Origin: Pseudoalteromonas sp. UG3-2
GTDB taxonomy: Bacteria > Pseudomonadota > Gammaproteobacteria > Enterobacterales > Alteromonadaceae
Length of the DNA: 64,000 bases
NCBI RefSeq assembly: GCF_037120705.1
Contig: NZ_JAWLJU010000002.1
Coordinates: forward strand, 2,108,001-2,172,000
Direction: 5' to 3'
Both the position numbers and the translations under genes were made by a program. Of the stretch, positions 17,176 to 25,636 are shown piece by piece. The notes below the pieces were generated by a model. It was not told the DNA's origin, ran no database searches, and was given only the letters and a program-made list of their open reading frames with translations. Positions within the stretch are counted from its first letter, which is position 1. Each line of letters opens with the position of its first letter.

Positions 17176-19458
17176 ATGAACATTTATCAGCCCAAATACT
17201 CAGCTATCGCCCTCGCTGTTATTGCAACATTGCAAACAGCGTTGGTCACAGCCGAAGAGTCTGAAACATCAGAAAGTAAATTAGAGCGCATTGAGGTTAC
17301 TGCGCGTAAAACGGTTGAAAATCTGCAAACGGTCCCCGTTGCAGTGACTTCCATTGGCGCCACTGACTTAATGGAAAATGGCATTTCCGTGCTCTCGGAA
17401 GTGCAACAGTTTTCTCCTAACACCACCTTGCAAGCCAGTCGTGGCACTAACTCTACTCTCACCGCGTTTATTCGTGGGGTGGGTCAACAAGATCCGCTTT
17501 GGGGTTATGAGCCTGGCGTTGGCATATACATTGATGATGTCTATCTCGCTCGACCACAAGGTGCTGTACTCGATCTATTAGATGTCCAGCAAGTGGAAGT
17601 ATTACGTGGACCGCAAGGAACTCTGTACGGTAAAAACACCATTGGTGGCGCGATTAAATACGTCACCAAAGAAATGACCGGGGATGCCACCTTTAATATT
17701 GAGGGCACGGTGGGTAGCTATAACCAACGCGATATCAAGATCACCGGTCAGCTGCCTTTGGTCGAAGACACCCTCTACCTTGGTTATGGCTATGCAAATT
17801 TAAACCGCGATGGCTTTGGCGAGTTTAAAACCTCAGCACTGGCAAACCAAGATAATGAAAACTACAACAAAGAGGTGCAAGCGGCACGCCTGACATTAGA
17901 ATATCGCCCTAGCGATGACTTGTTCTTCCGTTTAGCGTGGGATAAAACCGAAGACGACTCCAACTCGAAAGGTGGCTTCCGCTTATTGCCAAGTATACTG
18001 ACCGACGCCCCAGTTCCCGATAGCGTGTACGACTCTTACACCAGCTTACCCACTTGGAATAAGGTGGAACTGGAAGGCTACAGTCTCACCGCACGTTATG
18101 ATATTTCTGACAGCACGGAAATAAAGTACGTGGGCGCGGCACGTGATAGTTACTCGCCAACCAATATCGATTTTGACAACACGTCGCTGCGCATTTTCGA
18201 TGTTCCCGCCATTTATGACGATGAGCAAACCACCCATGAAATCCAGCTTAACCATTTTGGTGACAGCTATAAATTGGTCTCGGGTTTGTATTATTACGAT
18301 GGCGAGTCCTGCGGCCAATTCCAAGCTATTTTGGAAATATTCGGGCAAAGTCTAGGAGCGCCAGGACTAACGCGAGAAGTCAGTGGGTGTAATAACTCAA
18401 CCAGTAAAGCCGCCTATATTCAAGGCTCGATGGACTTAACTGAGCAATGGTCGCTTACCGTGGGAGCCCGCTACACCCGCGACAGTAAAGAAGCGAAAGT
18501 AAATAATGGCCTTATCTTTGATACTGTGTATCCCGAGTCCAACTGGGTCCCAGGTTACACGCGCCCCTCTGGTGAGTTAGTGCCCACCGTGCTCGATGAT
18601 GAAAAAGACTGGTCACGCTTTACTCCTCGGGTTGGCGTCGAGTACCAATACAATCGCGATATCATGTTCTTTGCCAGTTACGCTCAAGGCTTTAAGTCTG
18701 GTACTTTCAACCCGAGAGCCAGTACCGCTGAGCCAGCAGCAAACCCAGAAGTGGTTGACTCATTTGAAGTGGGGATGAAGAGCGAGTGGAATGACAACTT
18801 ACGGGCCAACGTCACCCTATTCACCCTAGACCATAAAGATCGCCAGTATATTTCCGTTTTGCCAGGTGATACCAGTGCCGATCTAAATCAGCGCTTAGGT
18901 AATATTGGTGAGTCGAGCGCCAATGGTGTTGAAGCCGAGCTCAGCTATGTCGCCAGCGATGCCCTCAGCTTTGATGCTTCACTGGGTTACATAGATAGTG
19001 ATTTTGAGGAAGTACTCGATACCGATCCAGAAACTGGCGCAACGTTCGATAAATCAGACCGCTTTACTATCTCCAACACCCCAGAGCTTACCTTCAATTT
19101 AGGCGCGACGTACAAAGTGTACAGTGAGATTGGTGATTGGGTGATTAATGCCAACTACTACCATCGCGGCGACTATGTATTATTTGAAGAAGATAGTCTA
19201 CTGACCCAAGACAGCTATGGCTTAGTCAACCTCAGTGTGAATTGGTACAGCACCGATGGTAATTGGCGAGTTGGCTTGCATGCGAAAAACCTCACCGACG
19301 AAGAGTACATGATTGGTGGCTATCAGTTCGTCACACCAGATCCTAGTGACCCAAGTGATGTCAGTAAATACACCCCAGGGACAGGCGGCGATAATACCTT
19401 GATTGGCTATTATGGCGACCCTAGAACTGTGTCTCTGACTGTGGCTTACCGCTTCTAG
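17176..19458 (+). CDS. TonB-dependent outer-membrane receptor
   Basis: 760 residues. A signal peptide (about 1-27) is followed by a TonB-box-like KLERIEVTARK, the plug domain (about 45-165, with RGVGQQDP and VEVLRGPQGTLYGKNTIGGAI) and the beta-barrel ending in the aromatic VSLTVAYRF. The start at 17176 is chosen because GGAACACAGG precedes it. The LRGPQGTLYGKN form is common in receptors for organic oligomers and aromatic or terpenoid substrates rather than siderophores. It is divergent from the ketone-body operon and shares its regulatory region, so uptake of a substrate feeding that pathway is inferred. Confidence 0.9.
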   Translation: MNIYQPKYSAIALAVIATLQTALVTAEESETSESKLERIEVTARKTVENLQTVPVAVTSIGATDLMENGISVLSEVQQFSPNTTLQASRGTNSTLTAFIRGVGQQDPLWGYEPGVGIYIDDVYLARPQGAVLDLLDVQQVEVLRGPQGTLYGKNTIGGAIKYVTKEMTGDATFNIEGTVGSYNQRDIKITGQLPLVEDTLYLGYGYANLNRDGFGEFKTSALANQDNENYNKEVQAARLTLEYRPSDDLFFRLAWDKTEDDSNSKGGFRLLPSILTDAPVPDSVYDSYTSLPTWNKVELEGYSLTARYDISDSTEIKYVGAARDSYSPTNIDFDNTSLRIFDVPAIYDDEQTTHEIQLNHFGDSYKLVSGLYYYDGESCGQFQAILEIFGQSLGAPGLTREVSGCNNSTSKAAYIQGSMDLTEQWSLTVGARYTRDSKEAKVNNGLIFDTVYPESNWVPGYTRPSGELVPTVLDDEKDWSRFTPRVGVEYQYNRDIMFFASYAQGFKSGTFNPRASTAEPAANPEVVDSFEVGMKSEWNDNLRANVTLFTLDHKDRQYISVLPGDTSADLNQRLGNIGESSANGVEAELSYVASDALSFDASLGYIDSDFEEVLDTDPETGATFDKSDRFTISNTPELTFNLGATYKVYSEIGDWVINANYYHRGDYVLFEEDSLLTQDSYGLVNLSVNWYSTDGNWRVGLHAKNLTDEEYMIGGYQFVTPDPSDPSDVSKYTPGTGGDNTLIGYYGDPRTVSLTVAYRF

Positions 19459-19470
19459 GCGCAAGCCCAT

Positions 19471-19505
19471 AAGTGGCATGGATATCCCCAGTATTCATGC
19501 CACTT
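19471..19505. terminator. Stem-loop after the TonB receptor gene
   Basis: Perfect 10-bp stem AAGTGGCATG (19471-19480) and CATGCCACTT (19496-19505), 15-base loop, 13 bases after the receptor stop. It has no T tract, so it may be a weak terminator or a transcript-stabilising hairpin. Confidence 0.45.
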
Positions 19506-19603
19506 CCCAAGCTGCGTGCAGGGCTTCCCCCCCCTCGTATCGCAATCACTTGATGTGGTTAAGGAAATAACCTATAACAACAGCTACTAGGAGTTACCAA
19601 AGG

Positions 19604-20266
19604 ATGTCACAGGTGCAAGCCATTATTGCTGATGACCACCCGCTATTTCGTAGCGCCTTAAAACAGGCCGCCGCACAAGCTATAGGCAATGAACCCATCA
19701 AAGAGGCGAGTACGCTCGATGCCCTATTCGAGATGCTTGAACAGCACCCAGAGACCGAGTTGGTGTTTCTCGACTTATCCATTCCTGGTGCACGAGGTCT
19801 AGAAGGCTTAGCCAGATTACGCAACCAATACCCCGATATCTTGGTTATTATGGTCTCTGCCAATGAGTCGGCTGCCATTATGAGTCAATGCATTGCTCTT
19901 GGCGCCAGCGCCTACATACCCAAGTCTTCTTCGCTGGATGTTATTGGCGCCGCGATTGTACAGGTGCTAGAAGGAGAAACTTGGCTGCCTACGGTGATGG
20001 ACATTAACCAAGCAGCAGATTCTGAGCAGGCCAAATTTGCCCGTAATTTGGAAAAGCTGACGCCACAGCAGTATCGGGTATTAACCATGATTGCCGATGG
20101 CTTGTTGAATAAGCAAATTGCTTACGCCATGTCGATTCAAGAAACCACCATCAAACAGCATGTTTCTGCCATTTTGAAAAAGCTAAACGTCTACAACCGC
20201 ACCCAAGCAGGTATTTTATTTAACCAATTGGCCACGGCAGTGCACTCTGAGGATGATGCCAGCTAG
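19604..20266 (+). CDS. LuxR/NarL-type response regulator (CrbR/ErdR-like)
   Basis: 220 residues. Receiver domain (about 3-120) with acidic pair ADDHPLFR, phosphoacceptor D57 in VFLDLSIPG and KSSS near 108; then a LuxR-type helix-turn-helix (about 150-215) with LTPQQYRVLTMIADGLLNKQIA and KQHVSAILKKL. It is paired with the transporter-type kinase on the opposite strand, the arrangement of CrbSR/MxtR-ErdR systems that control acetate and short-chain acid use. The likely targets are the divergent TonB receptor and ketone-body operon next door. GAGTT and AGGAG lie upstream of the ATG. Confidence 0.88.
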   Translation: MSQVQAIIADDHPLFRSALKQAAAQAIGNEPIKEASTLDALFEMLEQHPETELVFLDLSIPGARGLEGLARLRNQYPDILVIMVSANESAAIMSQCIALGASAYIPKSSSLDVIGAAIVQVLEGETWLPTVMDINQAADSEQAKFARNLEKLTPQQYRVLTMIADGLLNKQIAYAMSIQETTIKQHVSAILKKLNVYNRTQAGILFNQLATAVHSEDDAS

Positions 20267-23200
20267 GGTTTTAAACGCTTTAGCATGCGTTTTAATGCTG
20301 GAGTTTTCAGCGGTTTATACAACAATGGCATACCCGCATCACTGACCCGCTCACGGATCGCTTCATCGTGGTTGGCGGTATTAATGATGGTAGCCATGCT
20401 ATCAAGCTCCAATGCCGTAATGACATCGAGTCCAGTTACGCCATGGTCGAGCTGGTAATCCGCAATTAAGATATCCGCCGTAGTTGTCGCCACTAAGTCA
20501 GCCAACTGAGCTTGGTTACTGGCCACCTCAACCTCACAGCCCCAGCTTTTTAACACTTGTGATAGCGCCGCAAGAGCCGCCGCATCATTATCGAGCAGCC
20601 AAATACGTAGCCCCGCCAACTGAGTATCGCCAGTGGTTTTCTCTGTGGTGGTTTCTGGAGCCGCCGTGCTTTGATCGTAGTAACATGGCAAGGTAAGAGT
20701 AAATTGTGTGCCCTTATTCAACTGCGACCCCAGAGTCATCGGGATTGCTAACATATGGCAAATACGCTTGCTGATGGCCAGCCCCAGCCCCAGTCCTTGC
20801 GCAAGCTCTTTACTGTGCAGCTGTTTAAACTCTTGGAAAATGGCTTCTTGGTCCTGCTTAGCAATCCCCACTCCAGTGTCTTCCACAATAATCGACACGC
20901 TACTGCCCTGTGTTTCCGTTAATAAGCGCACAGCCCCTTGCTCGGTGTAACGAATGGCGTTACTGAGTAAGTTGCCAATCACGCGTTTAAGTAGTGCTTT
21001 ATCGGTTTCTAACACCACATCGGCGTGCTGTACTTGAAATTGTAAGCCCTTGTCTTTGGCTAAAGCACCGTACTCATTGCTCAGTTGTAACAGTAAAGCA
21101 TGCAAAGAAAAACGACTGATATTAACCTTAAACGCCCCCGCCTCGAGCTTGGTGAGCTCCAAAATGCTGGATAATAACTCTTCGGCACTGGATAAGGAGC
21201 TTTTAATACTTTGCGACAGCTCGGCTAATTCTGTCCCCTGGGCTTTTTCATTCATTAATGAACAAAATAGGCTCGCGGCGTTAAAGGGTTGCAGTAAGTC
21301 GTGACTGGCGGCAGCAAAAAAGCGGGTTTTGCTCTCTGTGGCTTGCTCCGCCTGGCGCTTGGCCTCACTTAGGGCATGATTAGTGGCAATAAGCTCTGTG
21401 GTGCGAGCAGCGATTTTTTCTTCCAGGTTAACATTGGCTTGCTGTAACTGCGCTTGCTGCTCGACAAACTCGGTAATGTCGGTGTAGGTGGTTACAAAGC
21501 CACCGCCAGGCAAGGGGTTGCCCTGCATTTCAAACACGCGACCATCCTTGTGCTCACGGCGATAACGATAGGCGCTACCGCGACGCAGGTGACTGAGGCG
21601 TTTATCCACCTGTTGCTCTATATCTCCTTGACCAAACAAGCCACGCTCAGCGTTAAAACGGATCAACTCAGCCACGGGGCGACCAATAAACAAAGCGTCG
21701 TCAGGGTAATTAAACATTTCCAAGTAGCGCTGGTTCCAAGCCACCAGTTGCAGTTGATTGTCCACCACACTGATCCCTTGACTGACATTTTCAATGGTCG
21801 CTTGCAGTAAGTCACGATTAAAGCGCAGCACTTGAGAAGCTTCATCGACAAAGTCAGCCACCTGCTCCAGTGGCTGACGTTTTTCGTCTTTTGCTACATC
21901 CATAATCAACTTGGCCGATGCCCCGCCCACCAAGGTCGACATTTCCCGCTCAATTAATTGCTCAACCGCAAGCGGTGCCGGCTCTCGCCAACGCGATTGC
22001 GGCATGGGGAAATGGGCTTCAACGAGCGCTTGGGCACGACTTTGCTCACTAAAGCGCTGCAATAAGGTCGCCAAATCTTGATAACTTAACAGCGCTCGGT
22101 TGGGCTGAGAAGATTTTGATTGCAGGATAAATTTATTGCTTTGTAAGCGCTCTGGCAGTCGTGCCGCACTGACAAATGGCACTAAAATGTAAACCAGTAC
22201 ATTGGCCGTTAGAGATAACAGCACAGACTGGGTCGTGGGGTCGAGCCCTAAGGCAAGAAAGTCTTGTGGAGCCAACCAAGCAAGATCAAATGGCCCTGTT
22301 TGTAACCACTCCACGTGATAATTGAAGCCAGTAAACAGACTCGGCATCAGCAAGGTATAAAACCAAATCGCAAAGCCCGTTAGAATTCCCCATTGCGCTC
22401 CTTGTCGTGACGCGCCTCGCCACCATAAGCCGATGACCATGGCCGGAGCAAACTGCGCCACTAAGGCAAAAGACATTAGCCCCATATTGGCCAAGGTATT
22501 GCCTTCGGCCAAGACGCGGTGACTGGCATAACTCAACAATAAAATCAGCACAATCACCACACGGCGGGCATTCAATAAATTAAATTTGGACAAACCGCGG
22601 TGACCTGAATGCAACTGGGAGCGGCGTAATAAAAACTGATTAATAAAGTCATTGGTGATCATAATCGACAACACAATGGCAGAGACAATGACCATACTGG
22701 TTGCCGCAGAGAAGCCGCCGAGAAATGCCACTAACGCTACCCATGGCGAGTCTGAAGCCAGCGGTAACGCCAACACAAAGGTATCATAACCGACATCTTG
22801 GCCATCAAAATAAACCAGCCCTGCGTAAGCGATAGGGAGAATAAATAGATTGATCAACAGCAGATAAACAGGAAACAGCCAACGGGCAGTATGGAACTGC
22901 TTCTCCTCATCATATTCAATAAATGCCGTGTGAAATTGTCTTGGTAAGCACAAAGTGGCCAACAGCCCTAGCAGCATATGCACCCAGTAGACATAGGTTG
23001 GGCTAGCCGTAGCAGCAATATCACGAGCAACACCTTGAGCTTGCGCTTGTTGAAGTAGGCTCATGGGGGTGTCGAATAAGAAAAAACACACGTAAACCCC
23101 AACCGCGATAAAGGCAAACAGCTTGATTAAAGACTCAAATGCAATCGCCGTCATTAACCCTGGGTTATGCTCACTCGGTCGCAATCGTCTAGCACCAAAC

Positions 23201-23724
23201 AAAATGGCAAATAGGGCTAACAAAAGCGTGATATAAAAGGTGCTATCTTGCCAAAAAGCGATACTGATGCGTTCACTTTGCGGCGTTAACATAGCAATGC
23301 TGGCACTGGTAGCATTAAGCTGGAGTGCGATATAGGGCACCACCGCAATCACTGAGATCAAAGACACCAAGCCAGATAAACTGGAAGAGTTGCCATAACG
23401 GGTGGCAATAAAGTCAGCCATTGACGTTAACTGTTGCTGGCGACAGATCTCGGCAATACGGGTATATACTTGCCAGCCAAAAAGAAACAATAATATGGTG
23501 CCAAGGTAGGTGGGTGCTAACCACCAACCATTGTTGGCCGCCTGCGCCGTGGTACCAAAAAACGCCCACGAAGTACAATAAACCCCCAACGACAAGGCAT
23601 AGGTTACCTGCTTAACACGATGCGAATTAAAGCGCGTGCTAAGCTTGTCAGCTCCCCACGCGATGGTAAACAGTAACGCCAAATAAATCAGCGCAATCAG
23701 GCTGATAAGACCAATAGAAAACAT
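20263..23724 (-). CDS. Transporter-type hybrid histidine kinase (CrbS/MxtR-like)
   Basis: 1153 residues. The first ~500 form an SLC5/sodium-solute-symporter-like domain of about 13 membrane helices. A linker follows, then PAS (about 640-755, with NVSQGISVVDNQLQLVAWN), a coiled coil, HisKA with H808 in ASHDLLQPF, HATPase (NLLSNAIRYT, GTGVGIAKQDQ-like glycine boxes) and a C-terminal receiver with an Asp in LIADYQLD. The SHDLLQPFNAA H-box is typical of the CrbS/NahK group. It would sense a transported short-chain acid and phosphorylate the adjacent regulator. The genes converge and share the 4-base palindrome CTAG as both stop codons. Confidence 0.9.
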   Translation of the reverse strand: MFSIGLISLIALIYLALLFTIAWGADKLSTRFNSHRVKQVTYALSLGVYCTSWAFFGTTAQAANNGWWLAPTYLGTILLFLFGWQVYTRIAEICRQQQLTSMADFIATRYGNSSSLSGLVSLISVIAVVPYIALQLNATSASIAMLTPQSERISIAFWQDSTFYITLLLALFAILFGARRLRPSEHNPGLMTAIAFESLIKLFAFIAVGVYVCFFLFDTPMSLLQQAQAQGVARDIAATASPTYVYWVHMLLGLLATLCLPRQFHTAFIEYDEEKQFHTARWLFPVYLLLINLFILPIAYAGLVYFDGQDVGYDTFVLALPLASDSPWVALVAFLGGFSAATSMVIVSAIVLSIMITNDFINQFLLRRSQLHSGHRGLSKFNLLNARRVVIVLILLLSYASHRVLAEGNTLANMGLMSFALVAQFAPAMVIGLWWRGASRQGAQWGILTGFAIWFYTLLMPSLFTGFNYHVEWLQTGPFDLAWLAPQDFLALGLDPTTQSVLLSLTANVLVYILVPFVSAARLPERLQSNKFILQSKSSQPNRALLSYQDLATLLQRFSEQSRAQALVEAHFPMPQSRWREPAPLAVEQLIEREMSTLVGGASAKLIMDVAKDEKRQPLEQVADFVDEASQVLRFNRDLLQATIENVSQGISVVDNQLQLVAWNQRYLEMFNYPDDALFIGRPVAELIRFNAERGLFGQGDIEQQVDKRLSHLRRGSAYRYRREHKDGRVFEMQGNPLPGGGFVTTYTDITEFVEQQAQLQQANVNLEEKIAARTTELIATNHALSEAKRQAEQATESKTRFFAAASHDLLQPFNAASLFCSLMNEKAQGTELAELSQSIKSSLSSAEELLSSILELTKLEAGAFKVNISRFSLHALLLQLSNEYGALAKDKGLQFQVQHADVVLETDKALLKRVIGNLLSNAIRYTEQGAVRLLTETQGSSVSIIVEDTGVGIAKQDQEAIFQEFKQLHSKELAQGLGLGLAISKRICHMLAIPMTLGSQLNKGTQFTLTLPCYYDQSTAAPETTTEKTTGDTQLAGLRIWLLDNDAAALAALSQVLKSWGCEVEVASNQAQLADLVATTTADILIADYQLDHGVTGLDVITALELDSMATIINTANHDEAIRERVSDAGMPLLYKPLKTPALKRMLKRLKP

Positions 23725-23864
23725 AGCTGCGATGATTTTATTATTGTTTTCTTTAGCATACCGCCTCCAGATTAAAAAGACAGCACACTTTAGTGTTACT
23801 CACTTTCCCCACACGACAACCAGCGAAACCACCAACAATCCAAAGCAATAAGGACTACTCGCTT

Positions 23865-23924
23865 TACCGTTCTACCGTTCTACCGTTCTACCGTTCTACC
23901 GTTCTACCGTTCTACCGTTCTACC
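23865..23924 (+). repeat. 8-bp tandem repeat, 7.5 copies
   Basis: TACCGTTC is repeated seven times without a mismatch, plus TACC. It lies 141-200 bases upstream of the transporter-kinase start. It is outside coding sequence as far as I can see. Such short tandem repeats can change copy number by slippage and thereby alter promoter spacing; that effect is only a possibility here. Confidence 0.95.
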
Positions 23925-23998
23925 AGCAATGAAAGAGTTAATAGGATAAAAAACAACTTGCAGCACCATCTACCTCCCTCATCACACCCTCAAGCCAG

Positions 23999-24091
23999 CA
24001 GCCAATTAACTTATTTCGCGCCGGGATAGCGCGAAAAAGCATGTCAGGGCCAAGGACGGCCCTTACATGCTGGTAACGTTAGAATTGGCTG
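23999..24091. repeat. Nested palindromic element, three-way-junction fold
   Basis: Outer inverted ends CAGCCAATTAAC (23999-24010) and GTTAGAATTGGCTG (24078-24091) pair with a two-base bulge. Inside are two perfect hairpins: TTCGCGC 24015-24021 with GCGCGAA 24029-24035, and GCATGT-C-AGGGCC 24039-24051 with GGCCCT-T-ACATGC 24058-24070. The 93-bp unit could fold as a three-way junction in RNA or single-stranded DNA. It may be a REPIN/MITE-like element or a structured RNA; I cannot decide. Confidence 0.6.
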
Positions 24092-24403
24092 ATTACTTGA
24101 GGACGATACCAGCTTGGCTTAATACATGCTCAATTCTGAGGGAGTAAATCTGCCACTAACTGCGTTAAAAATTTATTATTTAGCACCACCAAATTGCAAA
24201 ATTTTTGCCTGGTTATTGACGAGATTTACTTGCCTCAGAATCGACCCTTTAATTAATCAAACTGGTATTAGTGTGATGTTGGGAGCGCCCTTTCTTTTGC
24301 TTACTTTTCTTTGGGCAAGCATCGATAAGTCAGTCGACGCCCATGGAAGGGCGTTGAAACCTGTCAGGAGGACAACTAGAACTAAGGTTCTAGTTCTAAC
24401 CGT
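24092..24403. other. Intergenic stretch without a recognised gene
   Basis: I see no supported gene here. It holds two inverted repeats: ACGCCC 24337-24342 with GGGCGT 24349-24354, and a perfect 9-bp AACTAGAAC 24374-24382 with GTTCTAGTT 24387-24395. An open frame across it has no family resemblance and a composition of repeat-derived sequence. Together with the rpsQ array it fills the position where rplN and the spc operon would normally follow rpsQ. Confidence 0.6.
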
Positions 24404-24472
24404 CACAAAAACAAAAGCCCCGGCAGTTGCCGGGGCTTTGTATAAGAAATTTAATTTAGTTAAAAACTAAAA

Positions 24473-24697
24473 TTAAGCTTTCTTAGGACGTTCAATCACG
24501 TCAACTAGCGTCCAAGATTTCTTCTTAGAGATAGGTGCGCATTCGCGAATAGTCACGATGTCACCTGTCAGTAGACGTGTTGCTCTCATCGTGTGCGTGT
24601 ACTTTCGTAGTACGCTTGATGCTTTCTTTTCGGTAAGAGTACCGGAGATCGGGTGTTTAACCTGGCGCTCGATAAGCACAAATACTTCAAACACCAC
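24473..24697 (-). pseudogene. Degenerate rpsQ copy 4 (furthest from the gene)
   Basis: Lacks the first ~17 codons of rpsQ, including its start and ribosome site. It contains the IERQVKHP block, a substituted and frame-shifted middle (EKKASSVLRKYTHTM) and an intact C-terminus ([14 protein letters not shown]...DVIERPKKA). The open frame begins only at a GTG directly behind a terminator, so translation is unlikely. The encoded peptide is identical to that of copy 3. Confidence 0.85.
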
Positions 24698-24763
24698 GCA
24701 AACAAAAGCCCCGGCAATTGCCGGGGCTTTGTATAAGAAATTTAATTTAGTTAAAAACTAAAA

Positions 24764-24988
24764 TTAAGCTTTCTTAGGACGTTCAATCACGTCAACTAGC
24801 GTCCAAGATTTCTTCTTAGAGATAGGTGCGCATTCGCGAATAGTCACGATGTCACCTGTCAGTAGACGTGTTGCTCTCATCGTGTGCGTGTACTTTCGTA
24901 GTACGCTTGATGCTTTCTTTTCGGTAAGAGTACCGGAGATCGGGTGTTTAACCTGGCGCTCGATAAGCACAAATACTTCAAACACCAC
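24764..24988 (-). pseudogene. Degenerate rpsQ copy 3
   Basis: Encodes the same 74 codons as copy 4, so these two units arose or were homogenised recently. Same 5' truncation and same altered centre. Confidence 0.85.
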
Positions 24989-25054
24989 GCAAACAAAAGC
25001 CCCGGCAATTGCCGGGGCTTTGTATAAGAAATTTAATTTAGTTAAAAACTAAAA

Positions 25055-25279
25055 TTAAGCTTTCTTAGGACGTTCAATCACGTCAACTAGCGTCCAAGAT
25101 TTCTTCTTAGAGATAGGTGCGCATTCGCGAATAGTCACGATGTCACCTGTCAGTAGACGTGTTGCTCTCATCGTGCGCATGTACTTTCGTAGTACGCTTG
25201 ATGCTTTCTTTTCGGTAATAGTACCGTAGATCGGGTGTTTAACCTGCCGCTCGATAAGTACAAACACTTTAAACACCAC
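25055..25279 (-). pseudogene. Degenerate rpsQ copy 2
   Basis: Same structure. It reads HPIYGTITEKK, as in copy 1, but ISKKKSW, as in copies 3 and 4, so it is intermediate between the two groups. Confidence 0.85.
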
Positions 25280-25345
25280 AAAAACAAAAGCCCCGGCAGT
25301 TGCCGGGGCTTTGTATAAGAAATTTAATTTAGTTAAAAACTAAAA

Positions 25346-25570
25346 TTAAGCTTTCTTAGGACGTTCAATCACGTCAACTAGCGTCCAAGATTTATTCTTA
25401 GAGATAGGTGCGCATTCGCGAATAGTCACGATGTCACCTGTCAGTAGACGTGTTGCTCTCATCGTGCGCATGTACTTTCGTAGTACGCTTGATGCTTTCT
25501 TTTCGGTAATAGTACCGTAGATCGGATGTTTAACCTGCCGCTCGATAAGTACAAACACTTTAAACACCAC
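25346..25570 (-). pseudogene. Degenerate rpsQ copy 1 (next to the gene)
   Basis: Closest to intact rpsQ in sequence (keeps ISKNKSW). Compared with the gene, about 18 bases replace 4 after the HPIYG codons (+14), and one base is gained before the ACAGGTGAC block (+1). The net +15 restores the frame, so about 17 codons in between are read in a shifted frame while the ends stay S17-like. The RNA-binding surface of S17 would be destroyed. Confidence 0.85.
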
Positions 25571-25577
25571 AAAAACA

Positions 25578-25603
25578 AAAGCCCCGGCAGTTGCCGGGGC
25601 TTT
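25578..25603 (-). terminator. Terminator of the S10 operon (copied in each array unit)
   Basis: On the minus strand AAAGCCCCGGC, a 4-base loop and GCCGGGGCTTT are followed by a T-rich run (TTTTGTTTTT). It lies 34 bases after the rpsQ stop. Identical or near-identical copies occur at 24414-24439, 24705-24730, 24996-25021 and 25287-25312, so readthrough from the S10 operon meets five terminators in a row. Confidence 0.92.
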
Positions 25604-25636
25604 GTATAAGAAATTTAATTTAGTTAAAAACTAAAA

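Larger units (their letters stand above)
24404..25636 (-). repeat. Tandem array of rpsQ-3'-end plus terminator units, 291-bp period
   Basis: Downstream of intact rpsQ, a segment made of a 5'-truncated rpsQ copy and the terminator region is repeated four times; the equivalent stop codons lie at 24473, 24764, 25055, 25346 and (intact gene) 25637, exactly 291 bases apart. The two units furthest from the gene encode the same peptide and use CGGCAATTGCCG in the spacer between them; the two nearest use CGGCAGTTGCCG and are closer to the intact gene (for example ISKNKSW retained in the nearest). This gradient suggests stepwise duplication away from the gene. Every unit carries the hairpin AAAGCCCCGGC/GCCGGGGCTTT. 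Confidence 0.95.

Noticed and set aside
24126..24470. Plus-strand frame of 114 codons upstream of the rpsQ array
   Set aside because: No family resemblance; it runs into the terminator repeats and its composition fits repeat-derived sequence.
24473..25570. Four 74-codon frames as real additional S17 genes
   Set aside because: They lack the N-terminal ~17 codons and ribosome site, start only at a GTG right after a terminator, and the RNA-binding middle is frame-shifted.
23865..25636. CRISPR array
   Set aside because: The 8-bp repeat has no spacers, and the 291-bp units are gene copies; no cas genes are present.
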